64,000 nucleotides of DNA from Cellulomonas flavigena DSM 20109 (GCF_000092865.1 NC_014151.1:868001-932000); one strand, 5' to 3'. Counted from the first letter of the stretch, positions 32,168 through 41,800 are shown. The notes: a model not told the origin generated them from the letters alone. Program-made: numbers and translations.

Positions 32168-35100
32168 ATGACCGCTCCTGCGCGCACCCCCACCACGGGG
32201 TCCGAACCGGCCGGCACCACGCCGCCCGCCGAGGGTGACGACGCCACGACCGAGCGGACCGACGCGGCAGACGCCCCGCCCGTGGCGCTCGTCGAGCCGC
32301 CGTCGCCCGCCGAGCTCCTCGAGGGCGCCGTCGCCACGTGGCACGCCGCCCTCGTCGAGGCCGCCGGCGTCTCCACCCTCGCCGACGTCGACCAGCTCGG
32401 CGACGCCGCGCTCGACCTCTCGGCCGCCCACCCGTCCGGCATGGCCCAGCTCTTCGCCGGACGGCCGACGCGGCTGTCGAACCTCGTGCGCGAGCCCGGT
32501 GCGCTGTCCAGCGCCCGGCGTCGTGCCCGCGCCGTCGCCGCCCGCGCCGCGGGGTACACGCAGCGCTACGGCATCGCGTCGACGTCGCTCGCGATCGGCG
32601 TCGCGACCTGGACGGACCGGTCGAGCGCGGACCTGGCGTCCGACGACGTCGGCGCCCTCGCCCACGTGACGCGCCACCCCGCGCCCGCCCGCCCCGGCGC
32701 CGTCGACGACGACCCCGTGCGCACCGTGCGTGCCCCCGTGCTGCTGCGTCCCGTGGGCCTGCGCCCGCGCGGCACCGGCGAGGGTGACTTCGACCTCGAG
32801 CTCGAGCCGTCCATCGAGGTCAACCCCGTGCTCGCGCGCGCCCTGCGCGGGCACGGCGCCCTGCTCGACCCCGCCGCCGTCGCGCGCGGCACGTTCACCG
32901 CCGCGGGCTTCGACCCGCGCGGTGCCCTCAAGCGGCTCGCGTCGCTCGGGGAGGCCGTGCTCGAGGACTTCTCGCTCGTCGAGCGCGTCGTCGTCGGCAC
33001 GTTCGTGCACCCGGGCCAGGTCATCGTCGACGACCTCGACCAGCTCTCCGGGGTGCTCGACCACCACGACGTCGTCCGGGCGCTCGCCGGGATCGAGGAC
33101 GCGCGCACCGCGCTGCAGGTGCCGCTGCCCGAGCCCGTCACGGGTGACCGCGACCCGTCCGTCGAGCGCGGCGTCGGCGACCTCGACCCCGCCCAGCAGC
33201 ACGTGCTCGACGTCGTCGCCACGGGCGCCGACGTCTTCGTGGACGCCCCCACGGGGTCCGACGTCACCGGCACGCTCGCCGCGATCGTCGCCGACGCGGC
33301 AGCCGAGGGGCGCACCGTCCTGTACGTCCCCGGGCACCGGCGCGCCGCCGTCGCCCTCGTCGACCGGCTGCGCGGCCTCGGCCTGGGGGAGATCGTGCTC
33401 GACGTCGAGCCGCACGCCGGGTGGCGCACCGCTGCCGCGCGGCGCCTGCTCGGCGCGATGACGCTCGAGCCCCCGGTCGTCGACACCGACGCCGTGCAGG
33501 CCGTGCGGGTGCCGCTCGTCGAGCACCGCGAACGCCTGCGGGGCTACGTCGACGCGCTGCACGAGCCCCGCGAGCCGTGGGGGGCGTCCGCGTACGACGC
33601 GCTGCAGGAGCTCGCGCGCCTCACCGCGACCCGCCCCGCACCCGCCACCACCGTCCGCCTCGGTCCGCAGGTCGCGCACGCCCTCGACCCCGAGCGCCGA
33701 TCGCGGCTCGCGAAGGACCTCGTCCGCGTCGGCGAGCTCGGCGCGTTCTCGCTGCGCCCGCAGGACACCCCCTGGTACGGCGCGGACCTGCGCACGGCCG
33801 CCGACGCGCAGGTCGTGCGACGGCAGCTGGACCGGCTGCTCGACGTCACGCTGCCGCTGCTCGTGGAGCGGGTCCGGCAGGTCGCCGGCGAGACGGGCCT
33901 GACGCACGCCACCACGCTCGACCAGTGGGCCGAGCAGCTGCACATGCTCGACGGCGTCCGCGAGTCGCTCGACGTGTTCCAGCCCCTCGTCTTCGAGCGC
34001 ACCGCCGCCGACCTCGTCGCCGCGACCGCCACGAAGCAGTGGCGCGAGGAGCACGGCATCCCCATGGGCTTCTGGGTGCGACGGCGGCTGCGCAAGCAGG
34101 CCAAGGACATGCTCCGCCCCGGGCGGCCCGTGGCCGACCTGCACGGCGCGCTCATCGAGGTGCAGGAGCGGCGTGAGGTGTGGCAGGCCCACTGCCCCGC
34201 CGGCGGCTGGCCGCGCCTGCCCGAGAGCCTCGAGGTCATCGAGGACGAGTACTCGGCCGTGAAGGCGGACCTCGACGGCGTCGCGCAGGTCCTCGCGACG
34301 ACCCCGCAGGGCGGGCGCCTGTCCGCCACGCCGTTCGACGAGCTGCGCGAGCGTCTCGCGCGCCTGCGCTCCGGCGCCGCCGCGCTCGAGACGCTGCCCG
34401 AGCGCACGACCCTGCTGCACGGGCTGCGCGCGGCGGGCCTCGGCGACCTCGTCGACGACCTCGCCAGGCGTCGGGTCGACGCCGCGCAGGCACCGGCGGA
34501 GCTCGACCTCGCGTGGTGGAGCACCGTCTTCGAGCACGTCCTCGCCGCCGACCCCGCCCTGGCCGGGTACGACGGCGCGGCGCTCGGCGACCTGTCCGCG
34601 CGGTACGCGACGCTCGACCGCCGGCACGTGGTCAGCCGCACCGCCCCCGTGCTCGCGGCCGCGCTCGGCCGCATCGCCGCCGCCGTGCGCACGCACCGCG
34701 ACCAGGCCGAGGGCCTGTTCGCCGAGCTGGTCGAGGACCGCATGACGTCCCTGCGCGACACCGTCACGCGGTACCCGGACCTGGCCCGGCGGCTGCGCCC
34801 CGTGCTCGTCGCCGGCCCGATGCTCGTGTCGCAGGTGCTGCCCGCGACGCGGACCGTCGACCTCGTCGTCGTCGACGCGGCCGCGCACCTGCCCGTCGAG
34901 GCCGCGCTGCCGGCCATCGCGCGCGGGCGCCAGGTCGTCGTCGTCGGGGACGCGCGGTGCGCGTCCGGCACCGCCGTCAGCGAGCTCGCCGCCGTGCTGC
35001 CGTCCGTGGCGCTGCACGCCGACGCGTCCCGCCGCGACCCGTACCTCACGCGGTTCCTCGTCGAGCACGGGTACGAGGGTGTGCTGGTTCCCACCCCGCT

Positions 35101-36688
35101 GCCCGACTCGCGGCCGCTGGTCACGCTCGAGACGGTCGACGGCACCGGCCTGCCCGACCCGGCGACCAGCATGGTCGACTCGACGCCCGCCGAGGTCGAG
35201 CGCGTCCTCGAGCTCGTCGTCGAGCACGTCCTGCAGCACCCGGGGGAGTCGCTCGCCGTCGTGACGCTCACGCCCCGGCACGCCGACGCCGTGCGCGACA
35301 CCGTCCTGGCCGAGGTGCGCGACAACCCCGCCCTCGCGGTGTTCTTCGACGCCGCGCGGCCCGAGCCGTTCGTCGTCGTCGACGTCGCGAACGTCGGCGG
35401 GCTGCGGCGGGACGCCGTCCTCCTGTCCCTCGGGCTGGGCCGCACACCGCACCGCCGCGTGCTGCACACGTTCGGGCCCGTCAGCCGCCCCGGTGGCGAG
35501 GCGATGCTGCTCGACGCGCTCGGCTCGACGCGGCACCGGCTGACCGTCGTCACGTGCTTCGGCGGTGACGACCTCGACCCCGACCGGCTGCGCGGTCCCG
35601 GTCCCCGGCTGCTCGCGGACGTCCTGCGGTTCGCCGCCGAGCGCGGCGCGCAGGGATCCGGGCACGAGGTCGCCGAGCGTCCGACCGGCGGGTCCGACCC
35701 CGACCGCCTCGTGCTCGACCTGGCGGAGCGGCTGTGGCAGCACGGCCTGCTCGTCGACGTCGACCACGGTGTGCCGGGCGGCGCGCGGATCCCGCTCGTG
35801 GTGGGCCACCCCGACCTGCCCGACGAGATGCTGGTGGCCGTCCTCACGGATGACGACACCTACGTCGGCGAGCCGAGCGTGCGCGTGCGCGACCGGCTCG
35901 TCGGTGACCGGCTCGCGCGCCTCGGCTGGTCGGTCGTGCGCGTGTGGTCGGCCGCCGCGTTCCTCGACCCCCAGGCGGAGGTCGACCGCATCCGGCGCGC
36001 GGTCCACACGGCGCTGGCCGAGCGCGTGCCGGACCGACCCGCGACGACCGGGCTCGCGGCGGTCCGCGGGGCGGTGGGCGCCGGTGAGGGCGTGCAGGCT
36101 GACGCCGGGCGGCCTGCCGGTGGGACCGCGGACGTCCGCGCCGCGGAGACGCCCGCCGGGCAGCGTGCCGCCGAGGCGCAGCACGACGAGGTCGAGAGCC
36201 GCCCGGTGCGGCCGTACGTGCAGGCGACCACCGGGGCCCTCCCGGTGGTGCGGCCCGCGACCGGTGCTGTGCCGGTGGTGCCCGCGACGGGGGCGACCCC
36301 GGTGGTGCGCACGCCGACCGGCGTGATGCCCGTGGTCGCCGCGGGCATCCGTGCGACGCCCCCGGAGGGCACGCCCCGCGCCGGGACCCCCGGTGAGGCC
36401 CCGTCCGAGGCGCCGCAGACAGAGGCCTTCATGGGCGCACCCACGACGGGCGAGCAGCTCGCGCTCCCGTTGCGCACGCTGCCGCGTCCCGACGTGCGGC
36501 CCGGGCTGCCGATCAACGCCTACAGCGACGACCAGCTGGACGACCTGGTCCGCTGGCTGCGGTCGGACGGGGCGCCGCACTCGCGTGATCAGCTCGCCGA
36601 CGCCCTGCGCGCCGAGCTGGGTGTGACGCGGCGCAGCCACCGCGTGGACTCCGCGGTCCGGGCGGCGGTCACCCGCGCCTTCAGCTGA
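32168..36688 (+). CDS. giant helicase-like protein with degenerate ATPase sites and REase-like domain
   Basis: 1506 residues. After a disordered start come helical segments, then an SF1-like core. The Q-like motif LDPAQQ (about 340) is kept; the Walker A loop near 358-367 reads APTGSDVT where APTGSGKT is expected, so the lysine is gone; motif II near 897-906 reads VVVDAAAHL instead of DEAx, so the glutamate is gone too. Motif V/VI-like strands survive (VVDVANVGGLRRDAVLLSLGLG; GGEAMLLDALGSTRHRLTVV). An MTES_1575-like endonuclease fold follows (about 1190-1290; RLARLGWSVVRVWS) with an altered acidic site, then TGAxPVV repeats and a C-terminal helical domain. Apparently leaderless (TACCGT at 32156). 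Probably a non-catalytic scaffold; function unknown. Confidence 0.75.
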   Translation: MTAPARTPTTGSEPAGTTPPAEGDDATTERTDAADAPPVALVEPPSPAELLEGAVATWHAALVEAAGVSTLADVDQLGDAALDLSAAHPSGMAQLFAGRPTRLSNLVREPGALSSARRRARAVAARAAGYTQRYGIASTSLAIGVATWTDRSSADLASDDVGALAHVTRHPAPARPGAVDDDPVRTVRAPVLLRPVGLRPRGTGEGDFDLELEPSIEVNPVLARALRGHGALLDPAAVARGTFTAAGFDPRGALKRLASLGEAVLEDFSLVERVVVGTFVHPGQVIVDDLDQLSGVLDHHDVVRALAGIEDARTALQVPLPEPVTGDRDPSVERGVGDLDPAQQHVLDVVATGADVFVDAPTGSDVTGTLAAIVADAAAEGRTVLYVPGHRRAAVALVDRLRGLGLGEIVLDVEPHAGWRTAAARRLLGAMTLEPPVVDTDAVQAVRVPLVEHRERLRGYVDALHEPREPWGASAYDALQELARLTATRPAPATTVRLGPQVAHALDPERRSRLAKDLVRVGELGAFSLRPQDTPWYGADLRTAADAQVVRRQLDRLLDVTLPLLVERVRQVAGETGLTHATTLDQWAEQLHMLDGVRESLDVFQPLVFERTAADLVAATATKQWREEHGIPMGFWVRRRLRKQAKDMLRPGRPVADLHGALIEVQERREVWQAHCPAGGWPRLPESLEVIEDEYSAVKADLDGVAQVLATTPQGGRLSATPFDELRERLARLRSGAAALETLPERTTLLHGLRAAGLGDLVDDLARRRVDAAQAPAELDLAWWSTVFEHVLAADPALAGYDGAALGDLSARYATLDRRHVVSRTAPVLAAALGRIAAAVRTHRDQAEGLFAELVEDRMTSLRDTVTRYPDLARRLRPVLVAGPMLVSQVLPATRTVDLVVVDAAAHLPVEAALPAIARGRQVVVVGDARCASGTAVSELAAVLPSVALHADASRRDPYLTRFLVEHGYEGVLVPTPLPDSRPLVTLETVDGTGLPDPATSMVDSTPAEVERVLELVVEHVLQHPGESLAVVTLTPRHADAVRDTVLAEVRDNPALAVFFDAARPEPFVVVDVANVGGLRRDAVLLSLGLGRTPHRRVLHTFGPVSRPGGEAMLLDALGSTRHRLTVVTCFGGDDLDPDRLRGPGPRLLADVLRFAAERGAQGSGHEVAERPTGGSDPDRLVLDLAERLWQHGLLVDVDHGVPGGARIPLVVGHPDLPDEMLVAVLTDDDTYVGEPSVRVRDRLVGDRLARLGWSVVRVWSAAAFLDPQAEVDRIRRAVHTALAERVPDRPATTGLAAVRGAVGAGEGVQADAGRPAGGTADVRAAETPAGQRAAEAQHDEVESRPVRPYVQATTGALPVVRPATGAVPVVPATGATPVVRTPTGVMPVVAAGIRATPPEGTPRAGTPGEAPSEAPQTEAFMGAPTTGEQLALPLRTLPRPDVRPGLPINAYSDDQLDDLVRWLRSDGAPHSRDQLADALRAELGVTRRSHRVDSAVRAAVTRAFS
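36230..36337 (+). repeat. four coding repeats of TGAxPVV in the helicase-like protein
   Basis: Units start at 36230, 36260, 36287 and 36317 (period 27-30 bp): TGALPVV, TGAVPVV, TGATPVV, TGVMPVV. The same motif occurs three times in GlpR at 45197-45433. Confidence 0.8.
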
Positions 36689-36741
36689 CGAGCACCGGTC
36701 GTCCGGGCACCTGGGCGCGGGAGAGTGCGAGGATCGGACGC

Positions 36742-37020
36742 ATGAGCAGCGCGGAACGTCGTCCCCGCCGGGCCGTGCGTCCGCCCGGCACGGTCGGCAC
36801 CGACGAGTCGGTGCTGCGGTCGGTGCTCCCCGCGGCCGGTGCTGCTTCGGCCCCCGGAGCGGCGCCGGGAGGTGGCGCCACGGCGCCCACGTCCGGTGCG
36901 GTCGCCGACGACCTGTGGCGGCGCACCCGCTCGGCGGACGACTCCGACCACGGGTGGGGCCGGGAGGAGCCGTCGTCGAACGACGACCGGCTGCGGCGGG
37001 AGAAGCCACCGCACTGGTGA
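36742..37020 (+). CDS. small disordered actinobacterial protein
   Basis: 92 residues, rich in Ala, Pro, Gly and Arg, with no domain. The C-terminus NDDRLRREKPPHW is a motif I associate with short actinobacterial proteins of unknown role. It follows the helicase-like gene after 53 bp and may share its transcript, but has its own GAGGATCGGACGC leader. Conservation of the tail suggests a peptide-binding interaction; nothing more can be said. Confidence 0.55.
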   Translation: MSSAERRPRRAVRPPGTVGTDESVLRSVLPAAGAASAPGAAPGGGATAPTSGAVADDLWRRTRSADDSDHGWGREEPSSNDDRLRREKPPHW

Positions 37021-37133
37021 CGCACCGGTGGTGCGTCAGGTCGCCGGGCGCACCCGTCCTCGCCCGACGCGGCACGCCCCCGCCCGGCCCGGCCCACGTG
37101 GGCTCGGGCGGAGGCCGGCCGTCGTCCCGGGCC

Positions 37134-37739
37134 TCAGGAGCCGGGCGGGATGCTCGGCGGCGTCGGCGTCGGCGGGGCCGCGGGCGGCGTGCCGGGGCTG
37201 CCGGGCGAGGGGGTGGTGTCGTTGACGATCGCCGGTGTGAGGCGCTGCGAGAGCAGGTCGCGGATCTCCTGCAGCAGCAGGATGTCCTCCGCCGGGGCCG
37301 CGGGCTCCTCCTCGACCCCCTGCTTGCGGCGCGCGGCGAGCGCGTTCAGCGGCAGCACGATGAGGAAGTAGATCGCCGCGGCGGTGATGAGGAACTGCAG
37401 GAGGGCGCTGAGGATCACGCCGACCTGGATCGGCGTGGCCTCGGCGGCGATCTCCTCGTTCCACGTGTACGGCCCGATGTTCCACAGGTTGTCGAGGTTC
37501 GGCTTGCCGAAGATCCAGCCGATCAGCGGGTTGATGAACGCGTCCTGCAGCGCCGACACGACCGACGTGAACGCGGCACCGACGACGACACCGACCGCCA
37601 GCTCGATCGCGTTGCCGCGGGAGATGAAGTCCTTGAACCCTTGGAAGACCTTCGCGACGCCCTTGACCTGCGAGCTACCGCCGACGGACTTGAGACGGTC
37701 GCCCGCACCCCGCAGCCCTTCACGCCTGTTCTCCGACAT
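37134..37739 (-). CDS. mscL: large-conductance mechanosensitive channel MscL
   Basis: 201 residues. Opens at high membrane tension to release solutes on osmotic downshock. The amphipathic N-terminal helix and TM1 (FQGFKDFISRGNAIELAVGVVVGAAFTSVVSALQDAFINPLIGWI) and TM2 (ALLQFLITAAAIYFLIVLPLNAL) with the RRK-like cluster ARRKQ are typical. The Pro-rich C-terminal tail of about 60 residues is longer than in E. coli (136 residues). ATG at 37739 after AGGAGGG. First gene of the conserved mscL-SAF-FmdB series. Confidence 0.96.
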   Translation of the reverse strand: MSENRREGLRGAGDRLKSVGGSSQVKGVAKVFQGFKDFISRGNAIELAVGVVVGAAFTSVVSALQDAFINPLIGWIFGKPNLDNLWNIGPYTWNEEIAAEATPIQVGVILSALLQFLITAAAIYFLIVLPLNALAARRKQGVEEEPAAPAEDILLLQEIRDLLSQRLTPAIVNDTTPSPGSPGTPPAAPPTPTPPSIPPGS

Positions 37740-37813
37740 TCGGCCCTCCTGGACGTTCGTCGACCGGCTGCGCCCGGCGCGGCTGCCGACGCACACCGTG
37801 GTGCCAGGTGTGA

Positions 37814-38521
37814 TCATCGCACGACGACCGCCACCAGACGTGACGAAACGGATGCCTCGGCGATGCGGACCGCCTCCTGCGGCGTGACCGCGACGAGGAC
37901 GGGGGCGGCGACGTCCACCGCCGGTGCGCCGAGCAGCCCGCCGCCCTCCGGTGCGACGCCGGGTGCGGAGCGGACGAGCGCCCGTCGGGCGACCGTCTCA
38001 CCGGGCCCGCCCTCGAGGCGGGCCGCGACGAGATCGAGGTGCAGGCCCGGTGCGAGCAGGGCGGCGACGGCGGGGTCGTCGAGCCGCACGGCGACCACCA
38101 CGGTGCCGTCCGGCCCCGCGAGTTGCGCGTCGGCGAGCACCGAGGGCGTCAGCGGCAGCCGTGCGGGCAGGTCGACGGCGGGGACCTGCCCCAGCGCGTC
38201 GTCGGGTGCCCGGAAGGCGCCGCCGGGGGCGGTGCCCACCGGCACGTCGACGAGCACGAGGTCGTGCGCCGTCAGGGCGGTGCCCGCGGGGACGTCGTGC
38301 GCGAGGACGACCACGGGTGTCGTCGCGGGAGGCGGCGGACTCAGCGCCCGGACCGCGCACGCGGCGGCCAGGCCCAGGCAGGCCGCGGCGAGCACGAACC
38401 GGCCGTGCCAGACGGCTGCGCGCACCTGGGCGCGCACCGTGCCGCGCGCGGCCGGCAGCGGCGGTGGCAGCGGGGCACGAGCGACCGGGGGAGGTGGGCT
38501 CGCCGACGTCAGGACGATCAT
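37814..38521 (-). CDS. SAF-domain protein (CpaB/RcpC-like)
   Basis: 235 residues: short cytosolic Pro-rich start, one membrane helix (about 43-60), then an SAF domain (VVVLAHDVPAGTALTAHDLVLVDVPVGT; LPARLPLTPSVLADAQL; GTVVVAVRLDDPAVAALLAPGLHLDLVA). Such proteins are linked to Flp/Tad pilus assembly, but no tad genes are present, and in mycobacteria this gene also sits alone between mscL and the FmdB-like gene. Extracytoplasmic, possibly glycan- or wall-binding. ATG at 38521. Confidence 0.82.
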   Translation of the reverse strand: MIVLTSASPPPPVARAPLPPPLPAARGTVRAQVRAAVWHGRFVLAAACLGLAAACAVRALSPPPPATTPVVVLAHDVPAGTALTAHDLVLVDVPVGTAPGGAFRAPDDALGQVPAVDLPARLPLTPSVLADAQLAGPDGTVVVAVRLDDPAVAALLAPGLHLDLVAARLEGGPGETVARRALVRSAPGVAPEGGGLLGAPAVDVAAPVLVAVTPQEAVRIAEASVSSRLVAVVVR

Positions 38522-38623
38522 GCCGCGACGCTAGGGCTGCGCGGCGCTGCGCCGCGTCGCGGCGGGCGAGGGTGTGGACGCGGGTGTCCGCCCCGGGGCT
38601 GTGGTCGGCTCGGCGCCGCGCCC

Positions 38624-38977
38624 TCAGGCGGAGGCCGCCGCCGGTGCCGCGGGGGCCGCGCCGGAGCCGGACGAGCCGGACGTCGAGCCCGAGGAGCCGG
38701 CCGAGGAGGTGGTCGACGCCGACGTGCTCGATGTGCCGGCGGACGACGGGCTCGAGGCGGTCGTCGAGGACGTGGACGCGGACGACGAGCCGGTGCTGCC
38801 CGACCGCGCGTCGTTGCGGTAGAAGCCCGAGCCCTTGAACACGACGCCCACGGCCGAGAAGACCTTGCGCAGGCGGCCCTCGCACGCGGGGCAGACCGTC
38901 AGGGCGTCGTCGGTGAACGACTGCTGCACCTCGAAGGCGTGCTCGCAGGCCGTGCAGCGGTAGGCGTAGGTGGGCAA
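38624..38977 (-). CDS. FmdB-family zinc-ribbon protein, Ruc-like redox chaperone
   Basis: 117 residues: LPTYAYRCTACEHAFEVQQSF and LTVCPACEGRLRKVFSAVGVVFKGSGFYRND form a four-Cys zinc ribbon (two CxxC); the second half is a Ser/Thr/Ala-rich disordered tail. In M. tuberculosis the equivalent gene (Rv0991c, Ruc), in the same neighbourhood, encodes a chaperone activated by Cys oxidation and, as I recall, is under HrcA control; the CIRCE element at 39158 fits that. Start is TTG at 38977 with AGGAG upstream. Role transferred by synteny and build. Confidence 0.8.
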   Translation of the reverse strand: MPTYAYRCTACEHAFEVQQSFTDDALTVCPACEGRLRKVFSAVGVVFKGSGFYRNDARSGSTGSSSASTSSTTASSPSSAGTSSTSASTTSSAGSSGSTSGSSGSGAAPAAPAAASA

Positions 38978-39157
38978 GGTGGCTCCTGATCGTCGTCGCC
39001 GGGCGCCCGGCGGCCGTGCTCGCTCTTCTCCCGGAGTGCGTCGGACGCCGTGGGCGGGGGCGTCGGCCCCGCCGCCGCGGTCGCGCCACCGTCGTCCCTC
39101 GCCGGCGTCCACCGGCGGGCCGTGCGGTGCGCCGGCGGACCTCGCCGGTGGCTGTCG

Positions 39158-39184
39158 TTGGCACTCTCAGGTTCCGAGTGCCAA
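39158..39184. promoter_or_regulatory. CIRCE element (HrcA operator)
   Basis: TTGGCACTC, 9 bp, GAGTGCCAA: a perfect 9-9-9 inverted repeat matching the actinobacterial CIRCE consensus. It lies 181 bp upstream of the Ruc-like gene (minus strand) and 46 bp upstream of the acylase gene (plus strand). HrcA represses heat-shock genes from such sites. Confidence 0.88.
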
Positions 39185-39229
39185 CTCTACCGCGACCGTC
39201 AAGCGTCCTCGCGGGTAGCCTTGCGACCC

Positions 39230-41800
39230 GTGCCCCGTCGCCACCGCCTGCGCACCGCGCTCGTCGTCCTCGCCGTCGTCGTCGTGCTCGCGCTGCTGGG
39301 CACCTCGGTCGTGAGCGCCCTCGTGGTGCGTCGTCCGCTGCCCGACGTGCAGGGCACGCAGACGCTGATCGGCCTCGACGCCGACGTCGAGGTGCTGCGC
39401 GACGCGCGCGGCGTCCCCACGATCGTCGCGGAGTCCGCGCGCGACCTGTTCCTCGCCCAGGGCTACGTCTCCGCGCAGGACCGCTTCTTCGAGATGGACT
39501 ACCGCCGGCACGTCGCGTCGGGGCGGCTCGCGGAGCTCGTCGGGGCCGACGAGGCCGCGCTCGAGGCGGACCAGGTGATCCGCACGCTCGGCTGGCGGCG
39601 CGTCGCCGAGCAGGAGTGGCCGCTGCTCACCCCGGACACCCGCGCCCACCTGCAGGCGTACGCCGACGGCGTCAACGCGTACCTCGAGGGCCGGGACCCC
39701 GGCGAGATCGCGATGGAGTACACCGTCCTGGGTCTGCGCGTGCCGCAGCAGGAGATCGAGCGGTGGGACCCGGTCGACTCGCTGGCCTGGCTCAAGGCGA
39801 TGGCGTGGGACCTGCGCGCCAACTACGACCGCGAGCTCTCACGTGCGCAGACCTTCCGCTTCGTGCAGGACGTGGCGCGCGTCGAGGAGCTCTTCCCGCC
39901 GTACCCGCAGGACCGCAACCTGCCGATCGTGACCGCGGCCGACCCGGGCGCCGACGCGCTCCCTGCCGCCGCGGGCGTCGAGCTGGACCTCGACGACACC
40001 GACCTGCAGGCGGCCCTCGCGGCAGCCGACCGTGCGCTCGCCGCCGTGCCCCACCTCGTCGGCGAGGGCGACGGCGTCGGCTCCAACTCCTGGGTCGTGG
40101 CCGGTGAGCACACCGCCTCCGGCAGGCCGATCCTCGCGAACGACCCGCACCTGGGCATCTCCGCCCCCGGCATCTGGTCCCAGGTGGGCCTGCGGTGCGC
40201 CGACGTGGACGACGCGTGCCCGTTCGACGTCACCGGGTTCGCGCTCGCCGGTCTGCCGGGCGTCGTCATCGGCCACAACGGCTCGCTCGCGTGGGGCCTG
40301 ACCAACATGGGCGCCGACGTGACGGACTTCTTCCTCGAGCGCGTCGAGGACGGCGAGGTCGTCGTCGACGGCGGCCGCGAGCGGCTCGACGTGCGCACCG
40401 AGACCATCGAGGTGGCCGGGGGTGACGACGTCGAGCTCGAGGTCCGCACCACGCGGCACGGGCCGATCGTCTCCGACGTCCTCGACCTGCCCGACGTCCA
40501 GCGCGCGCCCGTCCCCGACGACGCACCGGGCCTGCGGTTCGAGGTGGCCCTGGCGTGGACGGCCCTCACCCCGGGCCGCACGGCCGACGCGGTCTTCGCC
40601 ATGATGACAGCGGCCGACGCGGACGACGTCTCGGCCGCCGCCGCGATCCTCGACGTCCCGGCGCAGAACATCGTGTTCGCCACGACCGACGGGCACATCG
40701 GCTACCAGGCGCCCGGGCGGGTCCCGCTGCGCGGAGCGGTCGCCGGGCCGGTGCCGTCGGACGGTACGTGGCCGCGCCCCGGGTGGGACTCCCGCTACGA
40801 CTGGCAGGGCTGGGTGGACCCGGCGTCGATGCCGCGCGCTCTCGACCCCGCGGAGGGCTTCGTCGTCGCGGCGAACCAGGCGGTCACGCCCCTGGGCGTC
40901 GGGCCCTTCCTCGCGGAGGACACCGACTACGGGTACCGCAGCCAGCGCATCCGCGACCTGCTGACGGAACGGATCGCGGAGGGCGAGGTGCTCGACGTCG
41001 ACGCGATGGCCGAGCTGCAGACCGACGAGCGCAGCGCGTACGCGGACGCGCTCGTGCCGGCCCTGCTGCAGGTCCGGGTCGACGACGCGTTCGACCGCGC
41101 CGGCCAGGACCTCCTGCGCGACTGGGACCTCGTGATGGACGCCGACTCCGCGGCCGCCATGTACTTCTCGGCCGTGTGGGCGCAGCTGCTGGAGCTGACG
41201 TTCGCGGACGACCTGCCCGAGGGGCACGCGCCGAGCGGTGACTCCCGGTGGCTCGAGGTCGTGCGCGGCATGCTCGACGACCCGACGTCGGGCTGGTGGG
41301 ACGACCGCTCCACCCCGGGCGTCGTCGAGGGCCGTGACGACGTGCTCGCCCGCGCCCTGGTCTCGGCGCGCCGCGAGCTCACCGCCCAGATCAGCAGCCG
41401 CACGGCCGACTGGGAGTGGGGCCTGCTGCACACGGCCGCCCCCGAGCACCCGGTCCTGGGCGGTGACGGCGTGCCGGCGCTGCTGCACCGCTGGGTCAAC
41501 CCCACCCCGCAGCGTGTCGGCGGGGGTTCGTCGGTGGTGAACGCCACCAGCTGGGACGCGTCGAGCGGGTCGTACGGCGTGACGAGCGCGCCCTCGATGC
41601 GCATGGTCGTGGACCTGGGCGACCTCGACTCCTCGACGTGGGTGAACCTCACCGGGACGTCCGCGCACCCCGCCAGCCGGCACTACGCCGACCAGTTCGA
41701 GGCGTGGGCCGAGGGCCGCCAGTTCCCGTGGCCGTACTCCTGGGCCGCCGTGCGTGCCGACGCCGTCGACCGCCAGACGCTGGTACCGCCGGAGGACTGA
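39230..41800 (+). CDS. penicillin acylase-family Ntn hydrolase
   Basis: 856 residues with an N-terminal signal anchor (RTALVVLAVVVVLALLGTSVVSALVV), so extracytoplasmic. The precursor is cut autocatalytically before the nucleophile Ser of SNSWVVAGEHTASGRPILANDPHLG (about residue 287), giving alpha and beta chains. Other family marks are PTIVAESARDLFLAQGYVSAQDRFFEMD and LPGVVIGHNGSLAWGLTN. It hydrolyses amides such as penicillins, acyl-homoserine lactones or peptides; substrate not predictable. GTG at 39230 sits 8 bp after a TAGCCT -10 (39216-39221). Its stop is 4 bp from the convergent 5-FCL stop. Confidence 0.9.
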   Translation: MPRRHRLRTALVVLAVVVVLALLGTSVVSALVVRRPLPDVQGTQTLIGLDADVEVLRDARGVPTIVAESARDLFLAQGYVSAQDRFFEMDYRRHVASGRLAELVGADEAALEADQVIRTLGWRRVAEQEWPLLTPDTRAHLQAYADGVNAYLEGRDPGEIAMEYTVLGLRVPQQEIERWDPVDSLAWLKAMAWDLRANYDRELSRAQTFRFVQDVARVEELFPPYPQDRNLPIVTAADPGADALPAAAGVELDLDDTDLQAALAAADRALAAVPHLVGEGDGVGSNSWVVAGEHTASGRPILANDPHLGISAPGIWSQVGLRCADVDDACPFDVTGFALAGLPGVVIGHNGSLAWGLTNMGADVTDFFLERVEDGEVVVDGGRERLDVRTETIEVAGGDDVELEVRTTRHGPIVSDVLDLPDVQRAPVPDDAPGLRFEVALAWTALTPGRTADAVFAMMTAADADDVSAAAAILDVPAQNIVFATTDGHIGYQAPGRVPLRGAVAGPVPSDGTWPRPGWDSRYDWQGWVDPASMPRALDPAEGFVVAANQAVTPLGVGPFLAEDTDYGYRSQRIRDLLTERIAEGEVLDVDAMAELQTDERSAYADALVPALLQVRVDDAFDRAGQDLLRDWDLVMDADSAAAMYFSAVWAQLLELTFADDLPEGHAPSGDSRWLEVVRGMLDDPTSGWWDDRSTPGVVEGRDDVLARALVSARRELTAQISSRTADWEWGLLHTAAPEHPVLGGDGVPALLHRWVNPTPQRVGGGSSVVNATSWDASSGSYGVTSAPSMRMVVDLGDLDSSTWVNLTGTSAHPASRHYADQFEAWAEGRQFPWPYSWAAVRADAVDRQTLVPPED

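Noticed and set aside
32117..37075. Very long open frames antisense to the helicase-like gene, and similar ones opposite the LigD, metG and kinase genes
   Set aside because: At this GC content stop codons are rare in most frames; the translations are Arg/Gly/Ala-rich with no domain, while the opposite strand carries recognisable motifs.
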